Shown here: piece by piece, positions 8,915 through 16,108 of the stretch
Layout: each line of letters starts with the position of its first letter
Numbering within the stretch: position 1 is the stretch's first letter
Source: Pseudotabrizicola sp.
Lineage (GTDB): Bacteria > Pseudomonadota > Alphaproteobacteria > Rhodobacterales > Rhodobacteraceae
NCBI RefSeq assembly: GCF_030684215.1
Contig: NZ_JAUXOV010000023.1
Coordinates: forward strand, 1 to 36,699
Reading direction: 5' to 3'
Length of the DNA: 36,699 nucleotides
Notes under the pieces: model-generated
Database searches by the model: none
Seen by the model: only the letters and a program-made list of their open reading frames with translations
What the model was told of the DNA's origin: nothing
Program-made: the position numbers and the translations under genes

Positions 8915-9658
8915 TCAGATAAAATCTGTCGTCCGCTGAAAGACGCTGCCCCAACCGCGCACCAAAGATGGGTCCAGTCCCGTCGCGTGCATCGCATAGG
9001 CCGCCGTCACCGCCACGGAATCAAAGACGGGAATGGTCAGGTCTGCTTCCAGCATCTCCGCCACTCCTGCCCCACGAAAATTGGTGCAGATGATGGCAAT
9101 CGCTTCTGGCCCGGCTGAGGCCACCTTTCGCACAAGATCTGCCACCACATCGGGACCGTAGCCCGCGAAGGAATGGTTGCCCTTGTCGGACAGATGCGCC
9201 TCTGCCACCACAGAAATGCCGCGCAGCGCAAGATTTGCCACGATGCGCGTCTGGATCTCGGGCAGATACGGGGTCACAACTGCGATCCGGCGTATTCCCA
9301 TGCCTTGAAACAGCGCGTCAAACGCCAGACTGGTTGACGTCGCAGCCACGCCGGTCCGCTCCGTGATGGCCGCACATAGCCTGTGGTCGGTCTCAAGCCC
9401 CAACCATGACGCCGATGTGCCGTTCCACACGATCAGATCCGGCTCAGTTTCCGCAAGTCGCTCTGCGGCTTCAAGGATGGGGCCGAGGTCAAACTGCCCA
9501 CGCGACGCGGACGAGAGTGAAATCTCGACCACGCGGAACCGGGCATAATGCACGGATCCCCGGTCCCCGACCGCTTGAAACATGGCCGACGTATAGGGTT
9601 CCAGCACCGTATTCGATGATGGCACCAGCATTCCCACCCTCACAGGTTTTTGCCCCAT
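8915..9658 (-). CDS. maleate isomerase / arylmalonate decarboxylase-like protein
   Basis: A 247-residue member of the Asp/Glu racemase superfamily, nearest to maleate cis-trans isomerases and arylmalonate decarboxylases. Family signs are the N-terminal V-G-M-L-V-P-S-S-N-T-V-L-E-P loop that binds carboxylates and the C-terminal I-I-C-T-N-F-R-G with C191. The place of the first catalytic Cys is taken by N-G-T-S-A-S (residues 79-84), so this is a one-cysteine enzyme as in arylmalonate decarboxylase. A cis-trans isomerase would have two cysteines. The ATG lies 3 bp after the stop of the racemase-like gene upstream. Third and last gene of the amidase operon. A role in handling a dicarboxylate product is conceivable but unproven. 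Confidence 0.78.
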   Translation of the reverse strand: MGQKPVRVGMLVPSSNTVLEPYTSAMFQAVGDRGSVHYARFRVVEISLSSASRGQFDLGPILEAAERLAETEPDLIVWNGTSASWLGLETDHRLCAAITERTGVAATSTSLAFDALFQGMGIRRIAVVTPYLPEIQTRIVANLALRGISVVAEAHLSDKGNHSFAGYGPDVVADLVRKVASAGPEAIAIICTNFRGAGVAEMLEADLTIPVFDSVAVTAAYAMHATGLDPSLVRGWGSVFQRTTDFI

Positions 9659-9661
9659 TTG

Positions 9662-10399
9662 TCAGTCTTCCCTTGCAATGCGGCGCGCCAAAGCAGGCGC
9701 AAGACCGGTAGAATGCTTGGCCAAAGGCCGCGCCAGTCGCGATTTCGGGCGCGCGCCCTGCCCGGCCAAAGCATAGGCCTGCCGCACTGCCGCCTTGATC
9801 GGGTCAACAAGGATTGCCGGCACATCATCCACCAGATCCTGCGCCAGCCCGGCGAGCGGCGCTCCGCCGAAGATGATGACCTCCGCCCCTTGTTCCGCAA
9901 CGCCCAGCGCAAGATCACGCAACGCCGCGCGCCGGGTATGCGCCACATCGCCCACCTGCACCGCCTGCCGATCATCCGGGGTGATCACCCCAAGGCAACG
10001 CGCGCCCATCCCAAGTGCGGCCACGCTGGCCATGTACCAAGGCGTCATTGCCGGGGTAAAGGTCACGATGGCAAAACGCCCGCCCAACTGGACCGCAGTC
10101 AGGATAGCAGCCTCGGCCATGCCGACCACAGGAAAATCAAACAGCTCACGCGCCGCGACAAGGCCGGGGTCACCGAAAGCCGCAATTATGGCGGCATCGA
10201 CAGGCGGCGCCTCGGCCAGCATTTCAAGGCAGATCGCCCCAGCAATCTGCGCTTCGGCCAGAGATGAGATGTAGGGAAATCCACGCGGCGCTGTGCGCGC
10301 AATAACCTCGGTCCCCGGCGGCACGGCAGCCGTTGCAAGCAAGGCCATGCTGTCGGTCATGGCCCGCGTCATGTTGGGGTTGGCAAGCAGGATCCGCAT
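9662..10399 (-). CDS. hydantoin-racemase-like protein lacking both catalytic cysteines
   Basis: A 245-residue Asp/Glu/hydantoin racemase family protein, recognised from the start M-R-I-L-L-A-N-P-N-M-T and the segments V-V-G-M-A-E-A-A and L-G-G-R-F-A-I-V-T. Hydantoin racemases use two Cys, in I-A-C-F-x-D-P and L-G-C-A-G-M. Here they read I-A-A-F-G-D-P (A74) and F-G-G-A-P-L-A-G-L (G179), so two-base proton exchange by thiols is not possible. The start is fixed by a TGATG overlap with the amidase stop. An open frame extends 40 codons further upstream but only inside the amidase gene. The paralogue at 22639-23310 keeps both Cys. The protein could be a lyase/hydrolase variant, a binding protein or an inactive partner. 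G-G-A-P-L-A-G looks like a conserved subgroup signature and does not look like decay. Confidence 0.8.
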   Translation of the reverse strand: MRILLANPNMTRAMTDSMALLATAAVPPGTEVIARTAPRGFPYISSLAEAQIAGAICLEMLAEAPPVDAAIIAAFGDPGLVAARELFDFPVVGMAEAAILTAVQLGGRFAIVTFTPAMTPWYMASVAALGMGARCLGVITPDDRQAVQVGDVAHTRRAALRDLALGVAEQGAEVIIFGGAPLAGLAQDLVDDVPAILVDPIKAAVRQAYALAGQGARPKSRLARPLAKHSTGLAPALARRIARED

Positions 10400-11739
10400 C
10401 AGCCTTGCCCCGCCAGCATTGGTGCCACATCCTGCGCAAGTGCCAACAGGGCCGCATCGGCGCCGGGTGCGGCCATGATCTGCAAGCCCAGCGGCAGGCC
10501 CGTACTGGTGTGTCCGCACGGCAGGCTGATCGCGGGCGATCCGGCATGGTTAGCTTGCGACGTGAACGCCGCATGATCGCGCGGCGACGCCGCAAGCCCG
10601 CCGATGAACCGGGGGGCCACGTCCTCGACCGGCCAAGCCGGACAGGGCGTGGTCGGCGTAATCACAAAGGGATGCCGCCCAAGAAAGGCGCGCAGCGTTT
10701 CGCCCATGCGGTGGCTGGCCTGATGCGCCTGCGCCACTTCAACCCCTCTCAGGCCAAGGCCGCGCATGATCTGATCCGCGATACCGTCGCCAAACCGGGA
10801 TGGATCGTGCCGGAACGCCGCACCATATAACGCAGCCAGTCCCGCCCATTGCAACGGCGCCACATCCGCACGGCCTGATCCCTCTGGCCAGACAGGCGCT
10901 GCTGTTTCCACCGGGTAACCCGCCCGGCGAAGGCGGTCCACCGCGCTATCGGTCACGCGCGCCACATCTGCATCCAACGGCTGATCCAGTCCAAAGTGCG
11001 CGGCATAGGCAAGCGCCGGGCGAGCGATTTGGGACATCAGGCTTTGCCCGGTCAGAACCCGCATCGCAAGCGCAATATCCACCATGTTGCGCGCAATCGG
11101 ACAAATGACAGAAATCCCCCAGACAGGTTCCTCAAAGCCCGGCCCATAGGGAACCAGATCCTGACTGGGCTTGAAGCCGATCACGCCCACATGCGCCGGT
11201 GGCCTGCGGGTTGACCCGCCTGCATCCGTGCCCAGTGCAAGCGGCGCAAACCCTGCCGCCACCGCCGCAGAGGGTCCACCCGATGACCCTCCCGGCGTCA
11301 GTGACGGATCAATCGGATTGCGTGTCATCCCATACAGCTGCGTGTTTGTGACGCCGATGCAGGCAAATTCGGATGTGGCGCCGATGCCGAGGATAATGGC
11401 ACCAGCTGCTCGCAACCGCGCCACGGCAACCGCATCCGTCGGTGCCACGAAATCTGCAAAAAGCTGCGAGCCTTGGGTGATTGCCAATCCTGCCACCCAA
11501 AGATTGTCCTTTATCACTACAGGAACCCCCGCAAGCGGCAGCAGTTCACCAGCCTGCAGACGGTGGTGAACCGCAGTGACCTCTGCCGAAGCCTGTGGGT
11601 TAAGCCGAATGATCGCGTTTAGTCCGGGATTGTCACGCGCCACGCGGTGCAGGCTTCTTGCCAAGGCATCGCCAACCCTGATGGTTCCGCTTGTCACCAA
11701 ACTGGCAATTTCGGTGGCAGTTTCGGGCAGATCCCTCAT
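10399..11739 (-). CDS. amidase signature family hydrolase
   Basis: A 446-residue amidase-signature enzyme that hydrolyses carboxamides in the cytosol. The Ser-cisSer-Lys triad is visible: K77 in V-V-I-K-D-N, the pair S152-S153 in P-G-G-S-S-G-G, and S176 in D-A-G-G-S-T-R-R-P. The C-terminal family element G-L-P-L-G-L-Q-I-M is present. I chose the ATG at 11739 because GGAG lies 9 nt upstream and the protein then starts M-R-D-L-P-E-T-A-T-E. A longer frame with a TTG at 11799 has no ribosome site. First gene of a three-gene operon, overlapping the racemase-like gene by TGATG, and divergent from the GntR regulator at 12162. The R-R-P after the nucleophile (usually R-x-P or I-R-x-P) is ordinary. 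The substrate is unknown; the context suggests an amide or ureide of an amino acid. Confidence 0.88.
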   Translation of the reverse strand: MRDLPETATEIASLVTSGTIRVGDALARSLHRVARDNPGLNAIIRLNPQASAEVTAVHHRLQAGELLPLAGVPVVIKDNLWVAGLAITQGSQLFADFVAPTDAVAVARLRAAGAIILGIGATSEFACIGVTNTQLYGMTRNPIDPSLTPGGSSGGPSAAVAAGFAPLALGTDAGGSTRRPPAHVGVIGFKPSQDLVPYGPGFEEPVWGISVICPIARNMVDIALAMRVLTGQSLMSQIARPALAYAAHFGLDQPLDADVARVTDSAVDRLRRAGYPVETAAPVWPEGSGRADVAPLQWAGLAALYGAAFRHDPSRFGDGIADQIMRGLGLRGVEVAQAHQASHRMGETLRAFLGRHPFVITPTTPCPAWPVEDVAPRFIGGLAASPRDHAAFTSQANHAGSPAISLPCGHTSTGLPLGLQIMAAPGADAALLALAQDVAPMLAGQG

Positions 11740-12161
11740 CAACACTGGCTCCAGCTCTTGGCAAACCTTTGGCGCAGATGGAGGCATGATCTTGAACAAT
11801 CCCGCACTGGCCTTTTCACAAATGCGGCGGATCCAGCGTCAAATCCCAAAGCTGCAAAGCACGCTTGCAGCAAACCCCTCAGCCAGCAACGCCGCCCGCA
11901 TTTTCCGCCATTCACGCTATGCCGTGCTGCAAGACGATAGATTGAGGATTCGGCGCGCAAACACCCCATTGGACGCCAATTTGCTGCTTTCCGGGCGGGC
12001 GGCTTCTTCCTCTGCCCAATATGCAGTCATTTTGTGAAAGCGCGCGTTTGTGCATTGCGCGCTGCAGGCACGTGTGGTTCCCGATCTGTGCTGTCGCGCC
12101 ACCCTTTAATTCTTCAGCATTGTCGCCGACCGGAATGTGAGGAAAGCTGGCTGCTCCGGGG
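11740..12161. promoter_or_regulatory. divergent control region, amidase operon / GntR gene
   Basis: About 420 bp separate the two divergent start sites. The stretch contains an inverted repeat AGCGCGC / GCGCGCT at 12039-12045 and 12057-12063 with an 11-bp spacer, a reasonable size for a dimeric winged-helix regulator. It also has an AT-richer stretch around 12021-12038. No other gene is evident. That this is the operator of the adjacent GntR protein is a guess from position alone. Confidence 0.35.
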
Positions 12162-13205
12162 GTGGCGATCAGCACCTGTTGCCATCAAGCGGAGCACGGA
12201 CTAGTCCATCAATGGACCTTTTTGCGCAAAGGGCTGTCTGGCTTGCACAAGGCTTATTTTGATATCGTCAAGGATTGGGTCAGCGGCAGCATCGCCGCAG
12301 GCCTTTTGCCGGATGGAACACGGCTGACGGTCGCAGCCGTTGCCGACCGGCTGGCGCTCAGCCGGTCGCCGGTAAAGCGGGGGCTGGAGCTTCTGACAGA
12401 GACCGGACACCTGACGCGGGACGCACGATCCGGCTACATCGTTGGCAACGGATCCTTGGCAGAGCCGGACGCAGCCAATCTCTTTACCCTGCCGCTGCCT
12501 GATCTGGCCCCGGCGACCGGTGTGTTTGTCCGCGCCGGATGGGAGCGCATTCTGGATGAAGTGGCCGAGGCAACCGCCGCCAGTATTCCCTTTGGTATCT
12601 TTCATATCTCGGAGACCGCCATCGGCGCGCATTTCGGCGTCAGCCGGACCGTCACCCGAGAAGTTCTGTCGCGGTTGCAGGAACGGGGGGCAATCGGAAA
12701 GGACAGGGCATCGCACTGGATTGCCGGGCCGCTGTCGGCCCGGATGCTGGACGATGAACATGCCTTGCGGCGCTTGCTGGAGCCCGCAGCACTGGCTCAG
12801 GCCGCATCAATGCTCCGCGCCGTGCTGCCTGCGATGCAAGAGCGATTGACAAAGGCACGCCCGAACTGCCCGCCCGACGAGATCGACCTGATCGAGGCCG
12901 ACCTGCACGACACCTGCACCTCATACCAGCCGAACCGGCGGCTTGCGGCTGTGCTGATGCACCTGCGCTCGGGCCGGCGGGTGAACCGATTGTTTGCGAC
13001 CCATGTTGTGCAGCATGACGAGGCCGCCATGCTGACCGAACACCGGCTGGTTCTGGACCATCTGGCCCTTGGCGACAGCGAGGGCGCAGCGGCTGCCCTG
13101 CGCCACCATCTGGACGCCGACCACGCCCGCACGCGTGAGCGCCTGAAGGTGCTGTCGGTCTTCACAGACCCGGTGGTGGCGCCTTATCTGACACGGGTGG
13201 GCTGA
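12162..13205 (+). CDS. GntR/FCD-type regulator with two winged-helix segments
   Basis: Up to 347 residues. A first winged helix-turn-helix spans about 34-95 (D-R-L-A-L-S-R-S-P-V-K-R-G-L-E-L-L-T-E-T-G as recognition region). A second one spans about 125-185 (G-A-H-F-G-V-S-R-T-V-T-R-E-V-L-S-R-L-Q-E-R-G). A helical ligand-binding domain of the FCD kind follows, with E-H-R-L-V-L-D-H-L-A-L-G-D and a terminal R-H-H-L-D-A-D-H. Ordinary FCD regulators have one DNA-binding domain and about 220-250 residues, so this is a double-headed form. The start is uncertain: GTG at 12162, or a TTG at 12243 with AAAGGG nine bases upstream that fits the first domain better. Its stop lies one base before the start of a signal-less binding-protein homologue. 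Divergent from the amidase operon, which it probably controls. Confidence 0.8.
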   Translation: MAISTCCHQAEHGLVHQWTFLRKGLSGLHKAYFDIVKDWVSGSIAAGLLPDGTRLTVAAVADRLALSRSPVKRGLELLTETGHLTRDARSGYIVGNGSLAEPDAANLFTLPLPDLAPATGVFVRAGWERILDEVAEATAASIPFGIFHISETAIGAHFGVSRTVTREVLSRLQERGAIGKDRASHWIAGPLSARMLDDEHALRRLLEPAALAQAASMLRAVLPAMQERLTKARPNCPPDEIDLIEADLHDTCTSYQPNRRLAAVLMHLRSGRRVNRLFATHVVQHDEAAMLTEHRLVLDHLALGDSEGAAAALRHHLDADHARTRERLKVLSVFTDPVVAPYLTRVG

Positions 13206-13206
13206 C

Positions 13207-14373
13207 ATGTCCCCAAAGCAGACCACGCGCCCCGGCCTGCGGATCATCGCACGCAGCGAGCTTGTCACCCAGCCGATCCGTGACCAGGCGGCGGCTGATC
13301 TGGGGTTTCCGATCAGCTTTGAGATGATCGATTCCATCGATGGATTGGCGCGGGTAGTGACCCGCCCTGACACCTTTGATCTGTATCACCAGTGGCACAC
13401 GGTCGATCTGATCTGGACTGCGCGCTGTATCCAACCAATCGACGTGGCCCGGCTGGATCACGGGTCGGAAATCTTGGCCGCCGCGCGCGGTCGAAGCGGG
13501 CCAAGCCGCATCATCGACACGGTGTTCGACAAGCTGTTCGTGCAGGCAGATGGCCGCCTTGGACCAGCACCGACAAACCTTCTGTCGATGCTGCCGCTTT
13601 TGCACGGGCTTGACAGTTTCGGCTATGCGCCCGCCGTCCGCGACCTTGTCGGGTCTGAGGCTGAAAGCTGGGGCTGGCTTCTGGACCCCCGGCTTCAGGG
13701 CCGCGTCGCGATGATCAACGACCCGGTGCTGGGGATGATTGAGGCTGCCCTTGCTGTTGAGGCCACCCGTGGCACTGCGTTCAGCAGCGTCGGGAACCTG
13801 ACGCTGGACGAAGTGGACGAGGTAGCCGATATTTTGCTGCACAAAAAGCGGATCGGGCATTTCAAGGGCATGTGGTCTTCGTTCGAGGACTCGGCTCGGC
13901 TGGTGCAACGCGGCACCCTGATCCAGTCAATTTTCTCGCCCGGCGTCACTCGGCTGCGCTCGCTGGGACAAGAGGTCATCGTCGGAACCCCTGCCGAAGG
14001 GTCGCGCGGTTGGCATGCGGATCTGTGCATTTCATCCGAAGCGGCGGGCGAGACGTTGGATATGGCCTATGCCTATCTGAACTGGTGGCAAAATGGCTGG
14101 GCTGGGGCCTCGGCGGCACGGCAAGGATATTACGCCACGTTTCCGGCCCGCGTGCGACAGCACCTTTTGCCCGGCGAATGGGAATACTGGTACGAGGGCC
14201 AGCCCGCGCCCCGCGCGCTCGCCGACCCCTATGGCCAGCCCAGCGTCCCCGCCGGTCACCGGCGCGAGGGGGGATCCCATGCCGAACGGATGAGCGGCGC
14301 AAGGGTGTGGAACACGTTCATGGACGAGCATACCCATATCGTGCACCGCTGGCGCGAATTTCTGTCGGCCTGA
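13207..14373 (+). CDS. PotD-like binding-protein homologue without a signal peptide
   Basis: A 388-residue protein of the spermidine/putrescine-type solute-binding fold. It is clearly a paralogue of the exported protein at 19608: N-W-W-Q-N-G-W-A-G against N-W-Y-L-S-G-W-V-G, R-Q-G-Y-Y in both, E-W-E-Y-W-Y-E-G against E-W-G-F-W-Y-E-G, and W-N-T-F-M-D-E against W-N-S-V-M-D-E near the end. It begins M-S-P-K-Q-T-T-R-P-G-L-R-I-I-A-R-S and goes straight into the first beta strand, with no hydrophobic core, lipobox or twin arginine. The ATG follows the regulator's stop after one base, so the two are co-translated. I infer a cytosolic ligand sensor working with the GntR protein, but loss of an export signal by start mis-location should be considered; no better upstream start exists because the regulator gene occupies that DNA. 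Confidence 0.82.
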   Translation: MSPKQTTRPGLRIIARSELVTQPIRDQAAADLGFPISFEMIDSIDGLARVVTRPDTFDLYHQWHTVDLIWTARCIQPIDVARLDHGSEILAAARGRSGPSRIIDTVFDKLFVQADGRLGPAPTNLLSMLPLLHGLDSFGYAPAVRDLVGSEAESWGWLLDPRLQGRVAMINDPVLGMIEAALAVEATRGTAFSSVGNLTLDEVDEVADILLHKKRIGHFKGMWSSFEDSARLVQRGTLIQSIFSPGVTRLRSLGQEVIVGTPAEGSRGWHADLCISSEAAGETLDMAYAYLNWWQNGWAGASAARQGYYATFPARVRQHLLPGEWEYWYEGQPAPRALADPYGQPSVPAGHRREGGSHAERMSGARVWNTFMDEHTHIVHRWREFLSA

Positions 14374-14377
14374 CAAC

Positions 14378-16108
14378 CTATTGCCGTGCGCCCGTGCCAT
14401 CCGCACGGATCGTCACGCCAAAATCCCGCAGGGCCGTTGCCGCCGAGATCAGCCCGTCTGCCACATCGCGCGCGACCGCACCCGGCGCGCGCGCCGCCGC
14501 ATCGCCGTATCCGCCGCCGCAGGGGCCGGTTGCAATCAACCGATCCCCCGCCTTGACGCGGGCATAGGGCACCTTGGACGGCAAGGCGCGCACGGCCCCA
14601 TCCGCCGCCACCAGCGTCAGCGAGGCCGTGTGGCCATCGGCGCCATCCTGAAACCCCCACGGCGCATGGGCGTGGCCATCGCCCTCAATGGAAAAGCCCG
14701 CATCGGCCAGAAAACGGAATTCGCGAATGGTGCCGATGCCGCCACGCCATTCGCCCGGCGCCATCGCCTCTTCGCGCAATTCATAGCGTTCGACCCGCAG
14801 CGGCACATGGCTTTCGATATCTTCTACCGGGTTGTTGCGGGTGTTGGCATAGAGCGTATCAACCGCATCCATGCCATCCTTGCCATAACGGCCACCGTAG
14901 CTGCCTTCCATGATCTCCATATGCACCCAATGGTTGCCATGGTTCAGTCCCGACAGCGCCACGACGCGCAAGTTGCCGATCCCGGCGGAAACCTGTTGCG
15001 GCACGGCTTGGGCAAGCGCTTTCATCACCGTATCAGCCAGCGCATTGCCCGAACAGAACCGCGCGATCACGGGGGCCGGAAAAATCGGATTGGCCAGACA
15101 ACCCAAGGGGGCCACAATGGTGATGGGACGGGTCAGCCCCTCATTTTGCGGAACGGGGCCGACCACGGCCGCATCCAGCAGGATAGACCTGACCGTTAGC
15201 CAGATCGCGCAATCGACGGTGCCGACCAGCGGCATGTTGATCGGCTTGTCCGGGATTTGCGGGGCTGTACCGGTCAGATCAACTGTCAGCGCATCACCAC
15301 GCACCTTGACCGTGGCACAGATGATCAGATTGCGGCGCGCTGGGTCGGGATCGTCCAGAAACCCGTCGATCCGGGTTGAGGCGCTGTAATCGCCATCCGG
15401 CACCGCGCTGATCGCGGCACGCAGGCGACGCTCGGAGTAATCCATCAGGTCTTCGGCGGCAGCTTGCAACGTGGCAAGCCCATGCTGCGCAATCAGCGCC
15501 AACAGGCCCTTGGCCCCGATATGCGCGGCCTTCACCTGCGCCTCCATGTCGCCCACAACAAGCTCGGGCGCGCGGATATTGGCGCGCAGGATGTGCCAGA
15601 CCGGGTCCACCCGCCGCCCGGCATCATAGACCTTGATCGCCTTGAACTGGAGGCCCTCGGCATAAGTGTCAACGGCATCGACAATACCGCAAGACCCCGG
15701 AGAAAGCGCCCCGATATCAAGGTGATGCGCTGTTGTCACCGACCAGCCCACCAGCGTGCCGTCATGGAACACCGGCACGGCAAAGGCCACATCGGGGCCG
15801 TGGCTGGCCCCGCCGTAGGGATCGTTGTGCATGATGACATCGCCATCGGTCAAGGCCTCGCCGCGCGCGTGCAACGTGGACAGGATGTTGCGCACATAGC
15901 CGGGGATAGGCCCCGACTGCAAAGGTGTAGACAACCGACATTCGCACAGCTGCCGACCCGTGGCATCGGTCAACGCCGCGCCAAAATCCTCGGACTCGCG
16001 GATGATGGAAGAATAAGACATCCGCATCAGCTTGTGCCCCATTTCCAGCGCGATGGTATCAAGACCGCCCTGAATAACAGCGGCGGTGACGGGGTCGATG
16101 CGGATCAT
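14378..16108 (-). CDS. hyuB: hydantoinase B/oxoprolinase family subunit
   Basis: A 576-residue HyuB-type subunit. With HyuA it forms an ATP-dependent ring-opening (or, in carboxylase relatives, ring or ketone carboxylating) enzyme. Family marks are the beginning I-D-P-V-T-A-A-V-I-Q-G-G-L, E-M-G-H-K-L-M-R-M-S-Y-S-S-I-I-R-E-S-E-D-F, H-N-D-P-Y-G-G-A-S-H-G-P-D, and the C-terminal G-x-G-G-G-Y-G-D (here G-P-C-G-G-G-Y-G-D-A). The length matches the family (about 520-600). The ATG overlaps the stop of hyuA as ATGA. Its 3' end lies 4 bp from the stop of the binding-protein homologue on the other strand, leaving no room for separate terminators. Possible substrates are 5-substituted hydantoins, N-methylhydantoin or 5-oxoproline; the neighbours favour a hydantoin. 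Confidence 0.92.
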   Translation of the reverse strand: MIRIDPVTAAVIQGGLDTIALEMGHKLMRMSYSSIIRESEDFGAALTDATGRQLCECRLSTPLQSGPIPGYVRNILSTLHARGEALTDGDVIMHNDPYGGASHGPDVAFAVPVFHDGTLVGWSVTTAHHLDIGALSPGSCGIVDAVDTYAEGLQFKAIKVYDAGRRVDPVWHILRANIRAPELVVGDMEAQVKAAHIGAKGLLALIAQHGLATLQAAAEDLMDYSERRLRAAISAVPDGDYSASTRIDGFLDDPDPARRNLIICATVKVRGDALTVDLTGTAPQIPDKPINMPLVGTVDCAIWLTVRSILLDAAVVGPVPQNEGLTRPITIVAPLGCLANPIFPAPVIARFCSGNALADTVMKALAQAVPQQVSAGIGNLRVVALSGLNHGNHWVHMEIMEGSYGGRYGKDGMDAVDTLYANTRNNPVEDIESHVPLRVERYELREEAMAPGEWRGGIGTIREFRFLADAGFSIEGDGHAHAPWGFQDGADGHTASLTLVAADGAVRALPSKVPYARVKAGDRLIATGPCGGGYGDAAARAPGAVARDVADGLISAATALRDFGVTIRADGTGARQ

